DNA from: a bacterium
GTDB taxonomy: Bacteria; SZUA-79; Acidulodesulfobacterales; Acidulodesulfobacteraceae
Length of the DNA stretch: 10,672 bases
Direction: 5' to 3'
Assembly: GCA_021813595.1 (NCBI GenBank)
Contig: JAKAKF010000062.1
Coordinates: forward strand, 1-10,672
The position numbers and the translations under genes were made by a program. Shown here piece after piece: positions 1 to 7,441 of this stretch. The notes beneath the pieces are model-generated. The model worked only from the letters and a program-made list of their open reading frames with translations. It had not been told where the DNA came from and searched no databases. Numbering within the stretch: the stretch's first letter is position 1; each line of letters opens with the position of its first letter.

Positions 1-833
1 ATCATAATCTGTCTAGAGGCGAAATGCTGGATATTTCGCACGGTACGTCCTTAACCGGATATACAAGGGTAAAAACAGCCGATTACGACTCGGTAAAAGA
101 CGCCGATATAATCGTTATTACGGCAGGCATTCCAAGAAAACCAGGCGAATCGAGATTAGATTTAAATAAAAAAAACGTGCACATATTAAAAGATATAGTA
201 AGCAATATCACAAAATATAACAGAACGGCCATTCTTTTCGTCGTTTCAAATCCGGTAGATATAATGACGTACGTAGCATATAGGGTCTCCGGCTTTGAAA
301 GGAAAAAAGTCTTTGGAATGGGAACAATGCTCGATACCACAAGATTAAGGTCTGCGGTAGGCACGTTTTTCGACTTAAATCCTAAAGACGTAGATATTAT
401 GTTCTTGGGAGAACACGGCGACAGTATGACGCCGGTTTTTTCGCTTGCAAGCATTAACAGCGTCCCCTTAAACTCTATTCCTGGTTACGACGCAGAAAAG
501 CTTGAACAGATTGCCGAATATTCAAGAACTTGCGCGGCGGAAGTAATTGCCTTAAAAGGCGGAACGATATTCGCTCCAGCAGTGGTAATGGCTGAAATAA
601 TAGAATCTATGGTTAAAGACAGAAGACAGATAATGCCTTTATCGGTTTATCTTGAGGATTATTACGGGATTAACGGCATATATACCGGCGTTCCGGCAAT
701 TCTTTCAAAAGACGGCATAGAAAGCGTTATTAAACCTCCGCTGGCGCAGAAAGAAATAGACGGATTAAAATGCTCGGCGTCGGTAATACAAAATGCGATA
801 AAAGACCTCAAAGACGGCGGCTTTATAGACTAA
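1..833 (+). CDS. mdh: malate dehydrogenase, LDH-like family, 5'-truncated by window edge
   Basis: Cytoplasmic NAD-dependent 2-hydroxyacid dehydrogenase, predicted to interconvert malate and oxaloacetate. The frame is open from base 3 with no stop before the edge, giving 276 visible residues. The family is usually about 310 long, so the N-terminal GxGxxG nucleotide-binding strand lies outside; the ATG at 24 is internal (the M of MLDISHG). Visible marks, numbered from that Met: ITAG with a substrate-loop Arg38, Arg44 in GESR, SNP at 75-77, the LDTTRLR segment with Asp104 and substrate-binding Arg107, and GEHGDS with catalytic His131. Arg38 sits where lactate dehydrogenases carry Gln102, which favours malate over lactate, although GESRLDL is LDH-like in style. 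The gene meets the next one tail to tail with a 4-nt overlap. Family is certain; malate specificity is inferred from that one residue. Confidence 0.88.
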   Translation, partial: HNLSRGEMLDISHGTSLTGYTRVKTADYDSVKDADIIVITAGIPRKPGESRLDLNKKNVHILKDIVSNITKYNRTAILFVVSNPVDIMTYVAYRVSGFERKKVFGMGTMLDTTRLRSAVGTFFDLNPKDVDIMFLGEHGDSMTPVFSLASINSVPLNSIPGYDAEKLEQIAEYSRTCAAEVIALKGGTIFAPAVVMAEIIESMVKDRRQIMPLSVYLEDYYGINGIYTGVPAILSKDGIESVIKPPLAQKEIDGLKCSASVIQNAIKDLKDGGFID

Positions 834-1390
834 AAGAATCTTTTACTCGAAAGAACGCCTATTATTTCTTTATTTTTACTCTTTAGCGCATTCAGATAAA
901 ATCTGCCGGTATGCATTTTCATATCGTAAATATTAAGATAAATTACGTAATCGTTCATAAGGTTTAAAGTTCTCGTAAAGCCTTTTTCCAATGAAAAAAC
1001 GGAAATGGCGACTTTACCTTTGTTGACGGATATGGATTTTATTCTACTTTCGCCGAACCTGTGAAGCGACAGAAGATATAATATATAAGAAACGTTAACC
1101 TGGTTTTCGGCGACTTTTCTGAAAAATATAATATTAGAGTTAAGTCTTTTAAGTTTTAGAGAATCGTTTTTAAGTTTGTAATTTATACTTTTTAAAACAT
1201 CGTCGTATTTAGTTGTCTTGTTTACATAAGATACATACAGATAAATAATAAGCGTCCATAAAAAAAGTATCAAAAAGACAAAAACGCCTATTTTAAAATA
1301 CGGATTTAATTCTAAATTATTTTTATTCCTGCCGCTTTCAAATATTTTATCGAAATCGGAATGAAAACTTGAATTGCTCATTTCGTCCAT
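830..1390 (-). CDS. single-pass membrane protein with PilN-like architecture, function unknown
   Basis: A 186-residue protein I do not recognise by family signature. It has a polar cytoplasmic N-terminus (1-31), one hydrophobic transmembrane helix (about 32-55), a charged helix likely to form a coiled coil (about 58-98), then an alternating helix and strand region (about 97-181) with the order helix, strand, strand, helix, strand, strand. This layout matches the inner-membrane assembly proteins PilN, PilO and GspL, whose periplasmic part is a ferredoxin-like fold, but no PilM, PilO or PilQ gene is nearby, so a pilus role is only a guess. The start at 1390 has a weak GGGAT-like ribosome site; a second ATG three codons in (1381) is also possible. 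It lies 102 nt downstream of the diguanylate cyclase in the same direction. Its stop overlaps the malate dehydrogenase stop. Confidence 0.75.
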   Translation of the reverse strand: MDEMSNSSFHSDFDKIFESGRNKNNLELNPYFKIGVFVFLILFLWTLIIYLYVSYVNKTTKYDDVLKSINYKLKNDSLKLKRLNSNIIFFRKVAENQVNVSYILYLLSLHRFGESRIKSISVNKGKVAISVFSLEKGFTRTLNLMNDYVIYLNIYDMKMHTGRFYLNALKSKNKEIIGVLSSKRFF

Positions 1391-1424
1391 AAAAATTTAT
1401 CCCGCTTTTATTATTTTATTAATA

Positions 1425-1453
1425 ATTATATCGATATCAAACTTATATTTTAA
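1425..1453 (-). promoter_or_regulatory. candidate sigma-70 promoter for the PilN-like gene
   Basis: Read on the minus strand, TTAAAA (1453-1448) and a perfect TATAAT (1430-1425) are separated by 17 nt. Transcription would start near 1418, leaving a leader of about 28 nt before the ATG at 1390. The -35 matches consensus at four of six positions. The whole 1391-1492 gap is extremely AT-rich, so a chance match is quite possible. No terminator hairpin is seen between the cyclase and this site. Confidence 0.35.
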
Positions 1454-1492
1454 GTTATATCATATATTCATATAATATACAATTACACATTA

Positions 1493-3445
1493 TCATTCTA
1501 TGCTTTCAACCCTGTTCCTGCCGTTTTGTTTTGCCTTATACATGGCTTCATCCGCTCTTTTTATTATGCTTTCGGCGTTGTCTTCCCGTTTATAAGCCGT
1601 TACTCCGAAACTACACTTGACGTTAATTTTTGAGGAAAAGTCGTATGTTTCCACCTTTAGCCTTAATTTTTCGGCAAGTTCTACAGCGCCCCTAATCCCG
1701 ATATTATTAGATATTATCATAAATTCTTCGCCGCCAAACCTTGCAAAAAAATCATCCTTTCTTATATTCCCTTTAATTAAAAACGCAAGCTCGGAAAGAA
1801 CTGAATCCCCCGCCTGATGCCCGAAGGTATCGTTAATTTCCTTAAAACGGTCTATATCGAACATTATCAAGGAAAATTTTGCATTTTTAAGCATAGCGTC
1901 GCTTATAGAATTATCTAATCTCTCGTCAAACGACCTTCTGTTAGCAATATTCGTCAAGCCATCTAACTCCGAAATTTCTTTGAAAATATCTCTTTCATTC
2001 TGCAAATTTAGTTCTTTGACTACCCTGTCGCTGACATCAGTGATAATCACGAGTCCTGTCCATTTATTTTCAAAAAAAACGGTCCTGGCAATTATTTCTC
2101 CCCAGAATGTTTCGCCGTTCTTTTTCTTCACTTTTAACGTGTATTTTTCATTGAACGATTCGCCGTTAAGCCTTCGTTTCATATTTTCAATCAATTTTAA
2201 TTTTTCTTCTTCGCGCACATCTACTAAATCCAGCGGATTTAAATCGGCAATATCGTCTACGGAGTAACCGAGAGCTTTCAAACAGAATGAATTCATGTAA
2301 ATTACTTTTTCGCGGTATAAGCTTACTATTGACGGAATGTTCTCGCTCAATATTTTAAAAAACTCGACCGATTTCTTTAAAGAGTTTTCGTAAAGTATTT
2401 TTTCCGTTATATCTATAATCGAATTAATAAGATATTCTTTGCCGTCTATTTCTATTTTTGAGAGGGTTACTTCTACTCTTTTTATGTCGTTATTTTTAAG
2501 TTTATGATTAAAAATTTTTGCTATCGGGTTTCCTATGCCTTTACTATACGCCTCCATTCTAAACCGCTTATCTTCTTCTTTGCTTACTAAAGCAATATCG
2601 GTAATATTCATAGCCGTTAACTCTTTTCTTGTATAACCGTAAAACTTTTCCGCCGTTTTATTAGCGTCGATAATATTTCCCGTTTCTATGTCCTTAACCA
2701 GATGCGCGACCGGACTGCTATCAAACATAGTCCTAAATCTCTCTTCGCTTTTCCTGATTTCTCGAAAAAATTTGTTTAAATAATATATGACGAGAATGCC
2801 GAGAAATATAATTACTATTGTTCCAAAAATAAATACGAATGCGGCAAAACGGACTAAATATACGAAACCGGCGGATATTTTACGGATAAACGCATACGTC
2901 GGCAAAACGGATTTATTCAGGGTATATTCGAGAAACATTTTGTCCGACAATTTTAAAGTCACAAGACTGGAATACTTAATAAATCTTTTGATTATCGGCT
3001 TTGAAACATATTCCCAGTGATAGTAAGATTTTCGAGCAAACGAGGAAAAATATTTATTATTGCGAAGAGATATTTTTTTTAATTTTACAGGAGTTTTAAT
3101 GTTTAGCAGGATAAATAATTTTTTATAATCACCGTCGGTCTTATTTACGATAAGAGATAATTTTTTTAGATATTTTTTGACTTTATTTTTATAGTTAACG
3201 GGTTTATATGTTTCGTAAAAAATTACCCTTTTTATTAAAGAGCCTGTTCGGGTTAAATCGTCGTTAATTACGGATACTTCTAATACTATTTTTGAATTTT
3301 TGCCTATATAGTTTTTTAAAGGTATAAAAGTCCTGTCGAAAGTTACGGCGGCTGTTATTATCCATAAAATTATAGCAGCTATTCCGGTTATTATTATCGT
3401 TTTATTATTGTTCAGCCTGTTAATCGCCATATGCCATATATACAC
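1493..3445 (-). CDS. membrane-bound sensor diguanylate cyclase (PAS-PAS-GGDEF)
   Basis: A 650-residue inner-membrane enzyme predicted to make cyclic di-GMP from two GTP. Order: transmembrane helix about 15-35, extracytoplasmic region about 36-190, second helix about 192-223, PAS domain about 234-349, PAS domain about 358-476, GGDEF domain about 485-648. The catalytic domain looks intact: DGLT at 495-498, metal-binding Asp530 in the FDID segment, FGHQAGD at 541-547 and the active loop GGEEF at 571-575. RKDD at 562-565 fits the RxxD inhibitory site five residues before the loop, so product feedback is expected. No EAL or HD-GYP domain follows. The extracytoplasmic region matches no sensor family I know and is very basic. 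Start choice: an in-frame TAA lies 9 nt upstream of the GTG at 3445; an ATG at 3430 is the alternative, and neither has a clear ribosome site. It begins 31 nt after the ribonuclease gene and is probably cotranscribed with it. Confidence 0.92.
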   Translation of the reverse strand: MYIWHMAINRLNNNKTIIITGIAAIILWIITAAVTFDRTFIPLKNYIGKNSKIVLEVSVINDDLTRTGSLIKRVIFYETYKPVNYKNKVKKYLKKLSLIVNKTDGDYKKLFILLNIKTPVKLKKISLRNNKYFSSFARKSYYHWEYVSKPIIKRFIKYSSLVTLKLSDKMFLEYTLNKSVLPTYAFIRKISAGFVYLVRFAAFVFIFGTIVIIFLGILVIYYLNKFFREIRKSEERFRTMFDSSPVAHLVKDIETGNIIDANKTAEKFYGYTRKELTAMNITDIALVSKEEDKRFRMEAYSKGIGNPIAKIFNHKLKNNDIKRVEVTLSKIEIDGKEYLINSIIDITEKILYENSLKKSVEFFKILSENIPSIVSLYREKVIYMNSFCLKALGYSVDDIADLNPLDLVDVREEEKLKLIENMKRRLNGESFNEKYTLKVKKKNGETFWGEIIARTVFFENKWTGLVIITDVSDRVVKELNLQNERDIFKEISELDGLTNIANRRSFDERLDNSISDAMLKNAKFSLIMFDIDRFKEINDTFGHQAGDSVLSELAFLIKGNIRKDDFFARFGGEEFMIISNNIGIRGAVELAEKLRLKVETYDFSSKINVKCSFGVTAYKREDNAESIIKRADEAMYKAKQNGRNRVESIE

Positions 3446-3476
3446 ATATTTTTATTTCTTGCGTTATAGTTTTCGG

Positions 3477-4853
3477 TTAAAAATTTATTTCCTCTCCGTA
3501 AGAAGGTATATAAACATCAAGCCCTTTTTCTTCCAGCTTGCCCTTATAAACATTCATTACGTCTTCGTCGCCGTGAACTAGGCAAGCTTTTTGAGGCTTG
3601 AACTTTAAGGCGCTAATCCATTCCATGAGCTCATTCTGGTCTGCGTGCGACGAAAAACCGTTTATAGTATAAATTTTGGCATTAACTTTAAAGTTTTCGC
3701 CCAGAATACGAACTGCCTGTTCTTTTTCCACTATTTTTCTGCCGAGCGTTCCTTTTGCCTGATAACCTACAAATATTACCGCATTTTCTTTTTTCCATAT
3801 ATTATGTTTAAGGTGATGAAGGATCCTGCCGCCGTGCAGCATACCGCTTCCTGCTATTATAACGGCTCTTTCCGATACTTTGTTTATACTTTTCGATTCT
3901 TCTATGTCTTTTACTATATTTAAATACGGAAAATCGAAAGGGTCGCCTTTTTTAAAAAGCGGAATATTGTCTTCTTTAAAGTAAGAAAAATTTTGGACGA
4001 ATATATTAGTAACGTTTAACGCGAGAGGAGAATCCAAAAAAACCCTGCATTTCGGCAAAAGCCCTTGTTCGTAAAACTCCCTGAGCATATACAGTATATC
4101 CTGCGCCCTTTCCGTAGCATAGCTTGGAATTAATACATTGCCGTTATTTTTAAAAGTTTCCGTTATAGCCGCCAAAAATTCTTCTTTTGATTCTTTAAAA
4201 CTTCTGTGATTTCTGTCGCCGTAGGTTGTTTCGGTATATACTATATCCGCCTCGTCGGGATACTCGAAATTTCTAACTATAGGTTTTTCTTTGTTTCCGA
4301 GGTCGCCGGAAAATATTGCCGATTTGCCGTTTTTACCGACTTTTACAAAAGAAGAACCTAAAATATGTCCGGCATCATGCACTGAAACGACAAAACCGTT
4401 TTTTAATTCATGGGGTTTTCCGTATTCCAGAACGGGGTCGAAATAATCAAAAGAATCAAGCACGTCAGATTCGTCGTATAAAAGACGGGGTTTCTCTTCG
4501 TTTCTCCTTAAGGCTTTTTTCAATTCGTATCTGTAGCCTTCCGTCATTATTTTTCCTGTGTCTAAAAGCAATACCTTCGCAAGCTGATAAGTCGGCTTCG
4601 TACATAAAATCCGCCCTTTAAATCCGTTTTTAACCAAAAACGGAATCCTGCCGCAATGGTCTATATGTGCGTGCGTTAAAATCAGATAATCGAGGTCTTT
4701 AGGGTCAAAATCTAGTTTGTAGTTTCTGTCTTCAAATTCCCTTTCCTGAAACAAACCAAAATCTATCATTACACTCGAACCATCTTTCTCGTCTATGAGC
4801 ATATGGCAACTTCCCGTAACGTTTTTTGCCGCTCCGAAAGATTTTATTATCAT
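3477..4853 (-). CDS. beta-CASP metallo-beta-lactamase ribonuclease (CPSF/Ysh1-like)
   Basis: A 458-residue cytoplasmic enzyme of the metallo-beta-lactamase and beta-CASP class, predicted to cut or trim RNA using two zinc ions. Zinc ligands are visible: HAHIDH at 61-66, His163 in DAGHILGSS, and Asp184 in FSGDLGN. The beta-CASP motifs follow: motif A Glu208 in the TETTYGDR stretch, motif B in GSGMLHGGRILHHL (336-348, His346/347), and motif C His403 in GFSSHADQ. A C-terminal RMBL part ends with VHGDE at 426-430. Length fits the short bacterial group lacking KH domains, the type of Thermus TTHA0252, rather than RNase J, which is longer. All key residues are present, so it should be active. The strong AGGAGGG ribosome site fixes the start. 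It is the first gene of the minus-strand unit and is divergent from the efflux operon. Exonuclease versus endonuclease activity cannot be read from the sequence. Confidence 0.93.
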   Translation of the reverse strand: MIIKSFGAAKNVTGSCHMLIDEKDGSSVMIDFGLFQEREFEDRNYKLDFDPKDLDYLILTHAHIDHCGRIPFLVKNGFKGRILCTKPTYQLAKVLLLDTGKIMTEGYRYELKKALRRNEEKPRLLYDESDVLDSFDYFDPVLEYGKPHELKNGFVVSVHDAGHILGSSFVKVGKNGKSAIFSGDLGNKEKPIVRNFEYPDEADIVYTETTYGDRNHRSFKESKEEFLAAITETFKNNGNVLIPSYATERAQDILYMLREFYEQGLLPKCRVFLDSPLALNVTNIFVQNFSYFKEDNIPLFKKGDPFDFPYLNIVKDIEESKSINKVSERAVIIAGSGMLHGGRILHHLKHNIWKKENAVIFVGYQAKGTLGRKIVEKEQAVRILGENFKVNAKIYTINGFSSHADQNELMEWISALKFKPQKACLVHGDEDVMNVYKGKLEEKGLDVYIPSYGEEINF

Positions 4854-4859
4854 CCCTTA

Positions 4860-4866
4860 CCCTCCT
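4860..4866 (-). promoter_or_regulatory. ribosome binding site of the beta-CASP ribonuclease gene
   Basis: On the minus strand this reads AGGAGGG, six nt before the ATG at 4853. It is the strongest Shine-Dalgarno sequence in the window and settles that start. The divergent efflux operon opposite has none. Confidence 0.88.
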
Positions 4867-4885
4867 ATTGATTAATTCCGGTAAT

Positions 4886-4914
4886 TTGCATAATCAAAGA
4901 ACATTATATATAAT
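4886..4914 (+). promoter_or_regulatory. candidate promoter of the efflux operon
   Basis: TTGCAT (4886-4891), 17 nt, then a perfect TATAAT (4909-4914). Transcription would begin near 4921, 53 nt before the ATG at 4974. The -10 is the right half of a 12-bp palindrome, ATTATATATAAT (4903-4914). The -35 shares only TTG with consensus, so an activator may be needed, or the match is chance in AT-rich DNA. Confidence 0.45.
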
Positions 4915-4950
4915 ACAACACATATAAAATTATATTATGTATTATGCATT

Positions 4951-4979
4951 ATTATATCTTTCATTAAATTTTTATGCAA
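4951..4979 (-). promoter_or_regulatory. candidate promoter of the ribonuclease-cyclase unit
   Basis: On the minus strand TTGCAT (4979-4974) lies 17 nt before a perfect TATAAT (4956-4951), the same two hexamers and spacing as the efflux promoter facing it. Transcription would start near 4944, giving a leader of about 90 nt. The -35 covers the ATG of the outer-membrane channel gene, so this promoter and translation of that gene share bases. Confidence 0.4.
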
Positions 4980-6431
4980 AAAAAAATTTCGGCTGCGGAA
5001 AAAACGGTTTTTGTATTTTTATTTTTAATCATCATATCCGCCTTAAATATATTCAATTTAGTCAAAACGGCATGTGCCTACAACATCTCAAAAGCACATA
5101 ATGCCGGCAACTATTTAAAATTTAATAAGGTAAATAAAATAAAATTAATTAAAACATTTGGAATTCAACCTTCAATATCTGACGGAATTATAAAAATAAC
5201 CTTAACACAGGCTATTAAAAGAGCTTTAGCAAATCAAGGAAACATTTTAGAAGCCGAGCATATAATATCAGAAAAAACGGACTTAGAAAAAGCGGCGGAC
5301 GCCGGTTTACTTCCGGATATCGCAGTAAATGCCGGAGGAATCTGGGCACGAACGAAAAACGGATATCCCGTATTCGCCTCAGCAAACGGAATGAGGGAGT
5401 TAATAGGGCAGGTAAGTTTAAGCGTTCCGATATTCGACCCGAAAATATACGGCGAAATTTCGCTTGCGGGAGATAATCTTAAGATTGCGGAATACAGGCT
5501 TCGTCTGGCGCGCCTTTTCACTGCCGCCCGTATAACGCAATATTTTTACGGACTTATCCTGCTAAAAGACGAAATAAAAATAGAACGAAAAGCGCTAAGC
5601 GGCGCGAAAAAAATTTTAACCGCCGCAAAAATAGGATATAAAGCCGGTAGTCTTTCGCGTTTTGACGTCGTTCAGACTGAACTTATGACCGACAAAATTA
5701 AAACTAATCTGGAAATTTTGAAATCAAAATTAAAATCCTCTGAACGAATGTTCCTTATGGAGATATTTTACGGCAGCATCCGTCATGCAAAACTTTCTTT
5801 GCGCATAAACGCTCCGAACAGCGCCGGTTTCAATTACCAGATTCCTCCTTTAAAAAGGCTGATTTCTAAAGCTATAAAAAAACAGCCTCTGCTTAAAATA
5901 GCCGATGCGGAAATTAAATCCGCCAAATCATCCGTTTCAATAAGTAAAGCCGGAAGTCTCCCGAACATTCAGGGCGGCGCCGCATACGGAGAAGACACCG
6001 TAAATTCCTTCGACGCCCCTAATCTTGGGTGGCAGTTTTTCGTCATGCTGAACGTTCCTATTTATAATTTCGGACTTCATAAAGGTTACATAGACGCGGC
6101 GAATGAAAGGCTTATGGCGCTTAAATCCGCCGCATCTGCAGTTAAATTGTCCGTAAAAAAAAGGCTTACAATAGATTACGGCAGAGCGTCTGCCTCAAAA
6201 AATAAAATTTACGGAGTAAAAGTTTTAGTCAAAAAATCCGGTGAAGTTTTTAATATGACGAAAGAGGCTTATTTGGCAGGGGCTTTTAATGCCCTTGAAT
6301 TGCAGGAAGCCCAGAATAATTGGATAAAATCGCGTATAGAACTTGCCAAAGCGGTAAACGGGTTTTATTTGGCAATTTCTCAATTAGATATAGATATGGG
6401 AATAATCCCCTCCGGAGAAGGAAAACTATGA
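4974..6431 (+). CDS. TolC-family outer membrane efflux channel
   Basis: A 485-residue outer-membrane factor, the exit duct of the tripartite pump encoded with the next two genes. It has a signal peptide: basic start, hydrophobic core about 11-30, and a likely cut after TACA at residue 35. Cys34 lacks a lipobox, so unlike CusC it is probably not a lipoprotein. Two structural repeats of the OEP domain are visible, about 74-270 and 288-478. Each carries a strand pair typical of the barrel (PDIAVNAGG with VSLSVPIFD; PNIQGGAAY with VMLNVPIYNFG). Each also has the helical hallmarks GYKAGSLSRFDVVQTEL and AYLAGAFNALELQEAQ. The mature chain is basic, with roughly 65 Lys or Arg against 38 Asp or Glu. 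The start has no Shine-Dalgarno sequence but is the only one giving a signal peptide; a run of nine A follows it. The stop overlaps the adaptor start as ATGA. Confidence 0.93.
   Translation: MQKKISAAEKTVFVFLFLIIISALNIFNLVKTACAYNISKAHNAGNYLKFNKVNKIKLIKTFGIQPSISDGIIKITLTQAIKRALANQGNILEAEHIISEKTDLEKAADAGLLPDIAVNAGGIWARTKNGYPVFASANGMRELIGQVSLSVPIFDPKIYGEISLAGDNLKIAEYRLRLARLFTAARITQYFYGLILLKDEIKIERKALSGAKKILTAAKIGYKAGSLSRFDVVQTELMTDKIKTNLEILKSKLKSSERMFLMEIFYGSIRHAKLSLRINAPNSAGFNYQIPPLKRLISKAIKKQPLLKIADAEIKSAKSSVSISKAGSLPNIQGGAAYGEDTVNSFDAPNLGWQFFVMLNVPIYNFGLHKGYIDAANERLMALKSAASAVKLSVKKRLTIDYGRASASKNKIYGVKVLVKKSGEVFNMTKEAYLAGAFNALELQEAQNNWIKSRIELAKAVNGFYLAISQLDIDMGIIPSGEGKL
6414..6422 (+). promoter_or_regulatory. 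ribosome binding site fixing the adaptor start
   Basis: GGAG followed directly by AAGGA ends 5 nt before the ATG at 6428. It supports this ATG over in-frame upstream codons inside the channel gene and over the second ATG at 6443. Because it lies within the channel's last codons, translation of the two genes is likely coupled. Confidence 0.75.
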
Positions 6432-7441
6432 GACCGAAAACTATGAAAAATGTAATTTTGATTTCAATTTTAATTTTTATCTCCTGCATCCTTTGCGGTA
6501 TCGGCATGCCCTTAGCCTTTGCCGGTTCCGCAATGCCGATAAAAGTGGCATATGCTAAAAAAACTTACACGGCAAAAAGTATTTTTTCTATCGGAAAGGT
6601 CATTAGTAACGGCAGGCAAGTTTTTGTAGCTCCTTTTACGGGAAGACTTATGGAATCTTTTTCTTTCCCAAAATTCGTAGCAGCAGGAACCGTCATCGCA
6701 AGAGTCGTAAATCCAGGTTTATACGCAAAGATAATTTCCGCAAAGAGTAAAGTAAAGTACGCAAAGATAAAGTTTAAAAGAGAGAAACTTTTATTTCATT
6801 ACGGCGTAGCCGCAAAAAAAAACATGGAGGCGGCTGCTTTAAGCCTGTCCGACGCATACTATTCTCTTCGCTCTTTAGAATCGATAAGCAGTGAAGGCCT
6901 TATCGTTTCCCGTTCAAAAGGAACGGTTCGTTATATAGCGGCGAACGGCGCTATCGTTGCGGCAGGAAGTCCCGTAGCGGTACTAAACGGAAAAGGCCTG
7001 CCCTGGGTCAAAACATATGTAACGCCTTCCCAAAGTTTTGAACTTTATAAAAATATGACGGTTAAAATAAAAAAAGGGCGTACCCGTGAAACAGGCAAAA
7101 TAATATCTATCGGCGGCAATGCGTTTCATAACGGACTCGTACCGGTTTATGTAAGCCTGCAAAAGAATTCTATATTGCTTCCAGGCGAATGGGTTAAACT
7201 GCGATTTGAAGAATCTTCCGCCTCCGTTTTTTCTTTGCCGAAAAGAGCGGTTTTTATACATAAAGGCGGAACTGCGGTATTTACTATAGTAAATAATAAA
7301 GCGCAAGCAGTCGGCGTAAAGGTGATTAGGCAAAAAAACGGCATAGCATACGTTAAAGGGCGGATAAAACCAGAAGAACCGATAATAATATATCCCGTTA
7401 CTAGACTTAAATCCGGCGTTCCCGTGGAGATAAAACATTGA
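6428..7441 (+). CDS. RND efflux periplasmic adaptor (membrane fusion protein)
   Basis: A 337-residue HlyD/CusB-type adaptor joining the RND permease to the TolC-like channel in the periplasm. A signal peptide spans about 1-32 (hydrophobic core 8-31, cut after AFA). The chain then shows a first half-lipoyl segment (about 65-96, APFTGRLMESF), a short helical hairpin (about 97-152), the second half-lipoyl segment (about 157-188, SRSKGTVRYIAANGAIV), a beta-barrel region (about 190-262) and a membrane-proximal end (about 263-337). It is shorter than typical CusB (about 400 residues), largely because the hairpin and N-terminal part are small, and I see no methionine-rich metal site near the N-terminus. 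The mature chain is very basic (about 49 Lys or Arg, 14 Asp or Glu). The start overlaps the channel stop as ATGA, and its own TGA overlaps the TTG start of the permease. An open frame extends upstream, but it runs inside the channel gene. Confidence 0.9.
   Translation: MRPKTMKNVILISILIFISCILCGIGMPLAFAGSAMPIKVAYAKKTYTAKSIFSIGKVISNGRQVFVAPFTGRLMESFSFPKFVAAGTVIARVVNPGLYAKIISAKSKVKYAKIKFKREKLLFHYGVAAKKNMEAAALSLSDAYYSLRSLESISSEGLIVSRSKGTVRYIAANGAIVAAGSPVAVLNGKGLPWVKTYVTPSQSFELYKNMTVKIKKGRTRETGKIISIGGNAFHNGLVPVYVSLQKNSILLPGEWVKLRFEESSASVFSLPKRAVFIHKGGTAVFTIVNNKAQAVGVKVIRQKNGIAYVKGRIKPEEPIIIYPVTRLKSGVPVEIKH
7426..7429 (+). promoter_or_regulatory. ribosome binding site for the TTG-started RND permease
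   Basis: GGAG lies 8 nt before the TTG at 7438. The next ATG in frame is codon 21, inside the first membrane helix, so TTG is the only sensible start. A TTG start with a moderate site and a TTGA overlap suggests the permease is kept low and coupled to the adaptor. Confidence 0.7.

Larger units (their letters stand above)
4886..4979. repeat. three copies of a TTATGCA-type motif in the divergent control region
   Basis: TTGCATAA at 4886-4893 is the exact inverse of TTATGCAA at 4972-4979, and TTATGCAT at 4942-4949 matches seven of eight positions and contains the palindrome ATGCAT. The outer copies overlap the two candidate -35 boxes. Centres are 56 and 30 bp apart. They could be operator sites for a shared regulator, which is not encoded in the window. 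Confidence 0.4.

Noticed and set aside
83..454. Minus-strand open frame opposite malate dehydrogenase
   Set aside because: It lies wholly antisense to a gene with clear catalytic motifs, and its product shows no domain.
24..833. Lactate dehydrogenase instead of malate dehydrogenase
   Set aside because: The substrate-loop position carries Arg (codon at 135-137) where lactate enzymes have Gln, though mixed activity cannot be excluded.
3477..4853. RNase J or a beta-lactamase
   Set aside because: Length and motif spacing fit the short CPSF-like beta-CASP group; beta-CASP motifs A-C exclude a true beta-lactamase.
6320..6427. In-frame upstream extension of the adaptor
   Set aside because: It runs inside the end of the channel gene; the ATG at 6428 has a ribosome site and gives a proper signal peptide.
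6485..6487. Adaptor as a lipoprotein via Cys20
   Set aside because: Residues before Cys20 (F-I-S) do not form a lipobox, and an AFA cleavage site follows at 30-32.
6983..7438. Minus-strand open frame opposite the adaptor
   Set aside because: Its Tyr/Phe-rich low-complexity product looks like the shadow of a basic coding strand.
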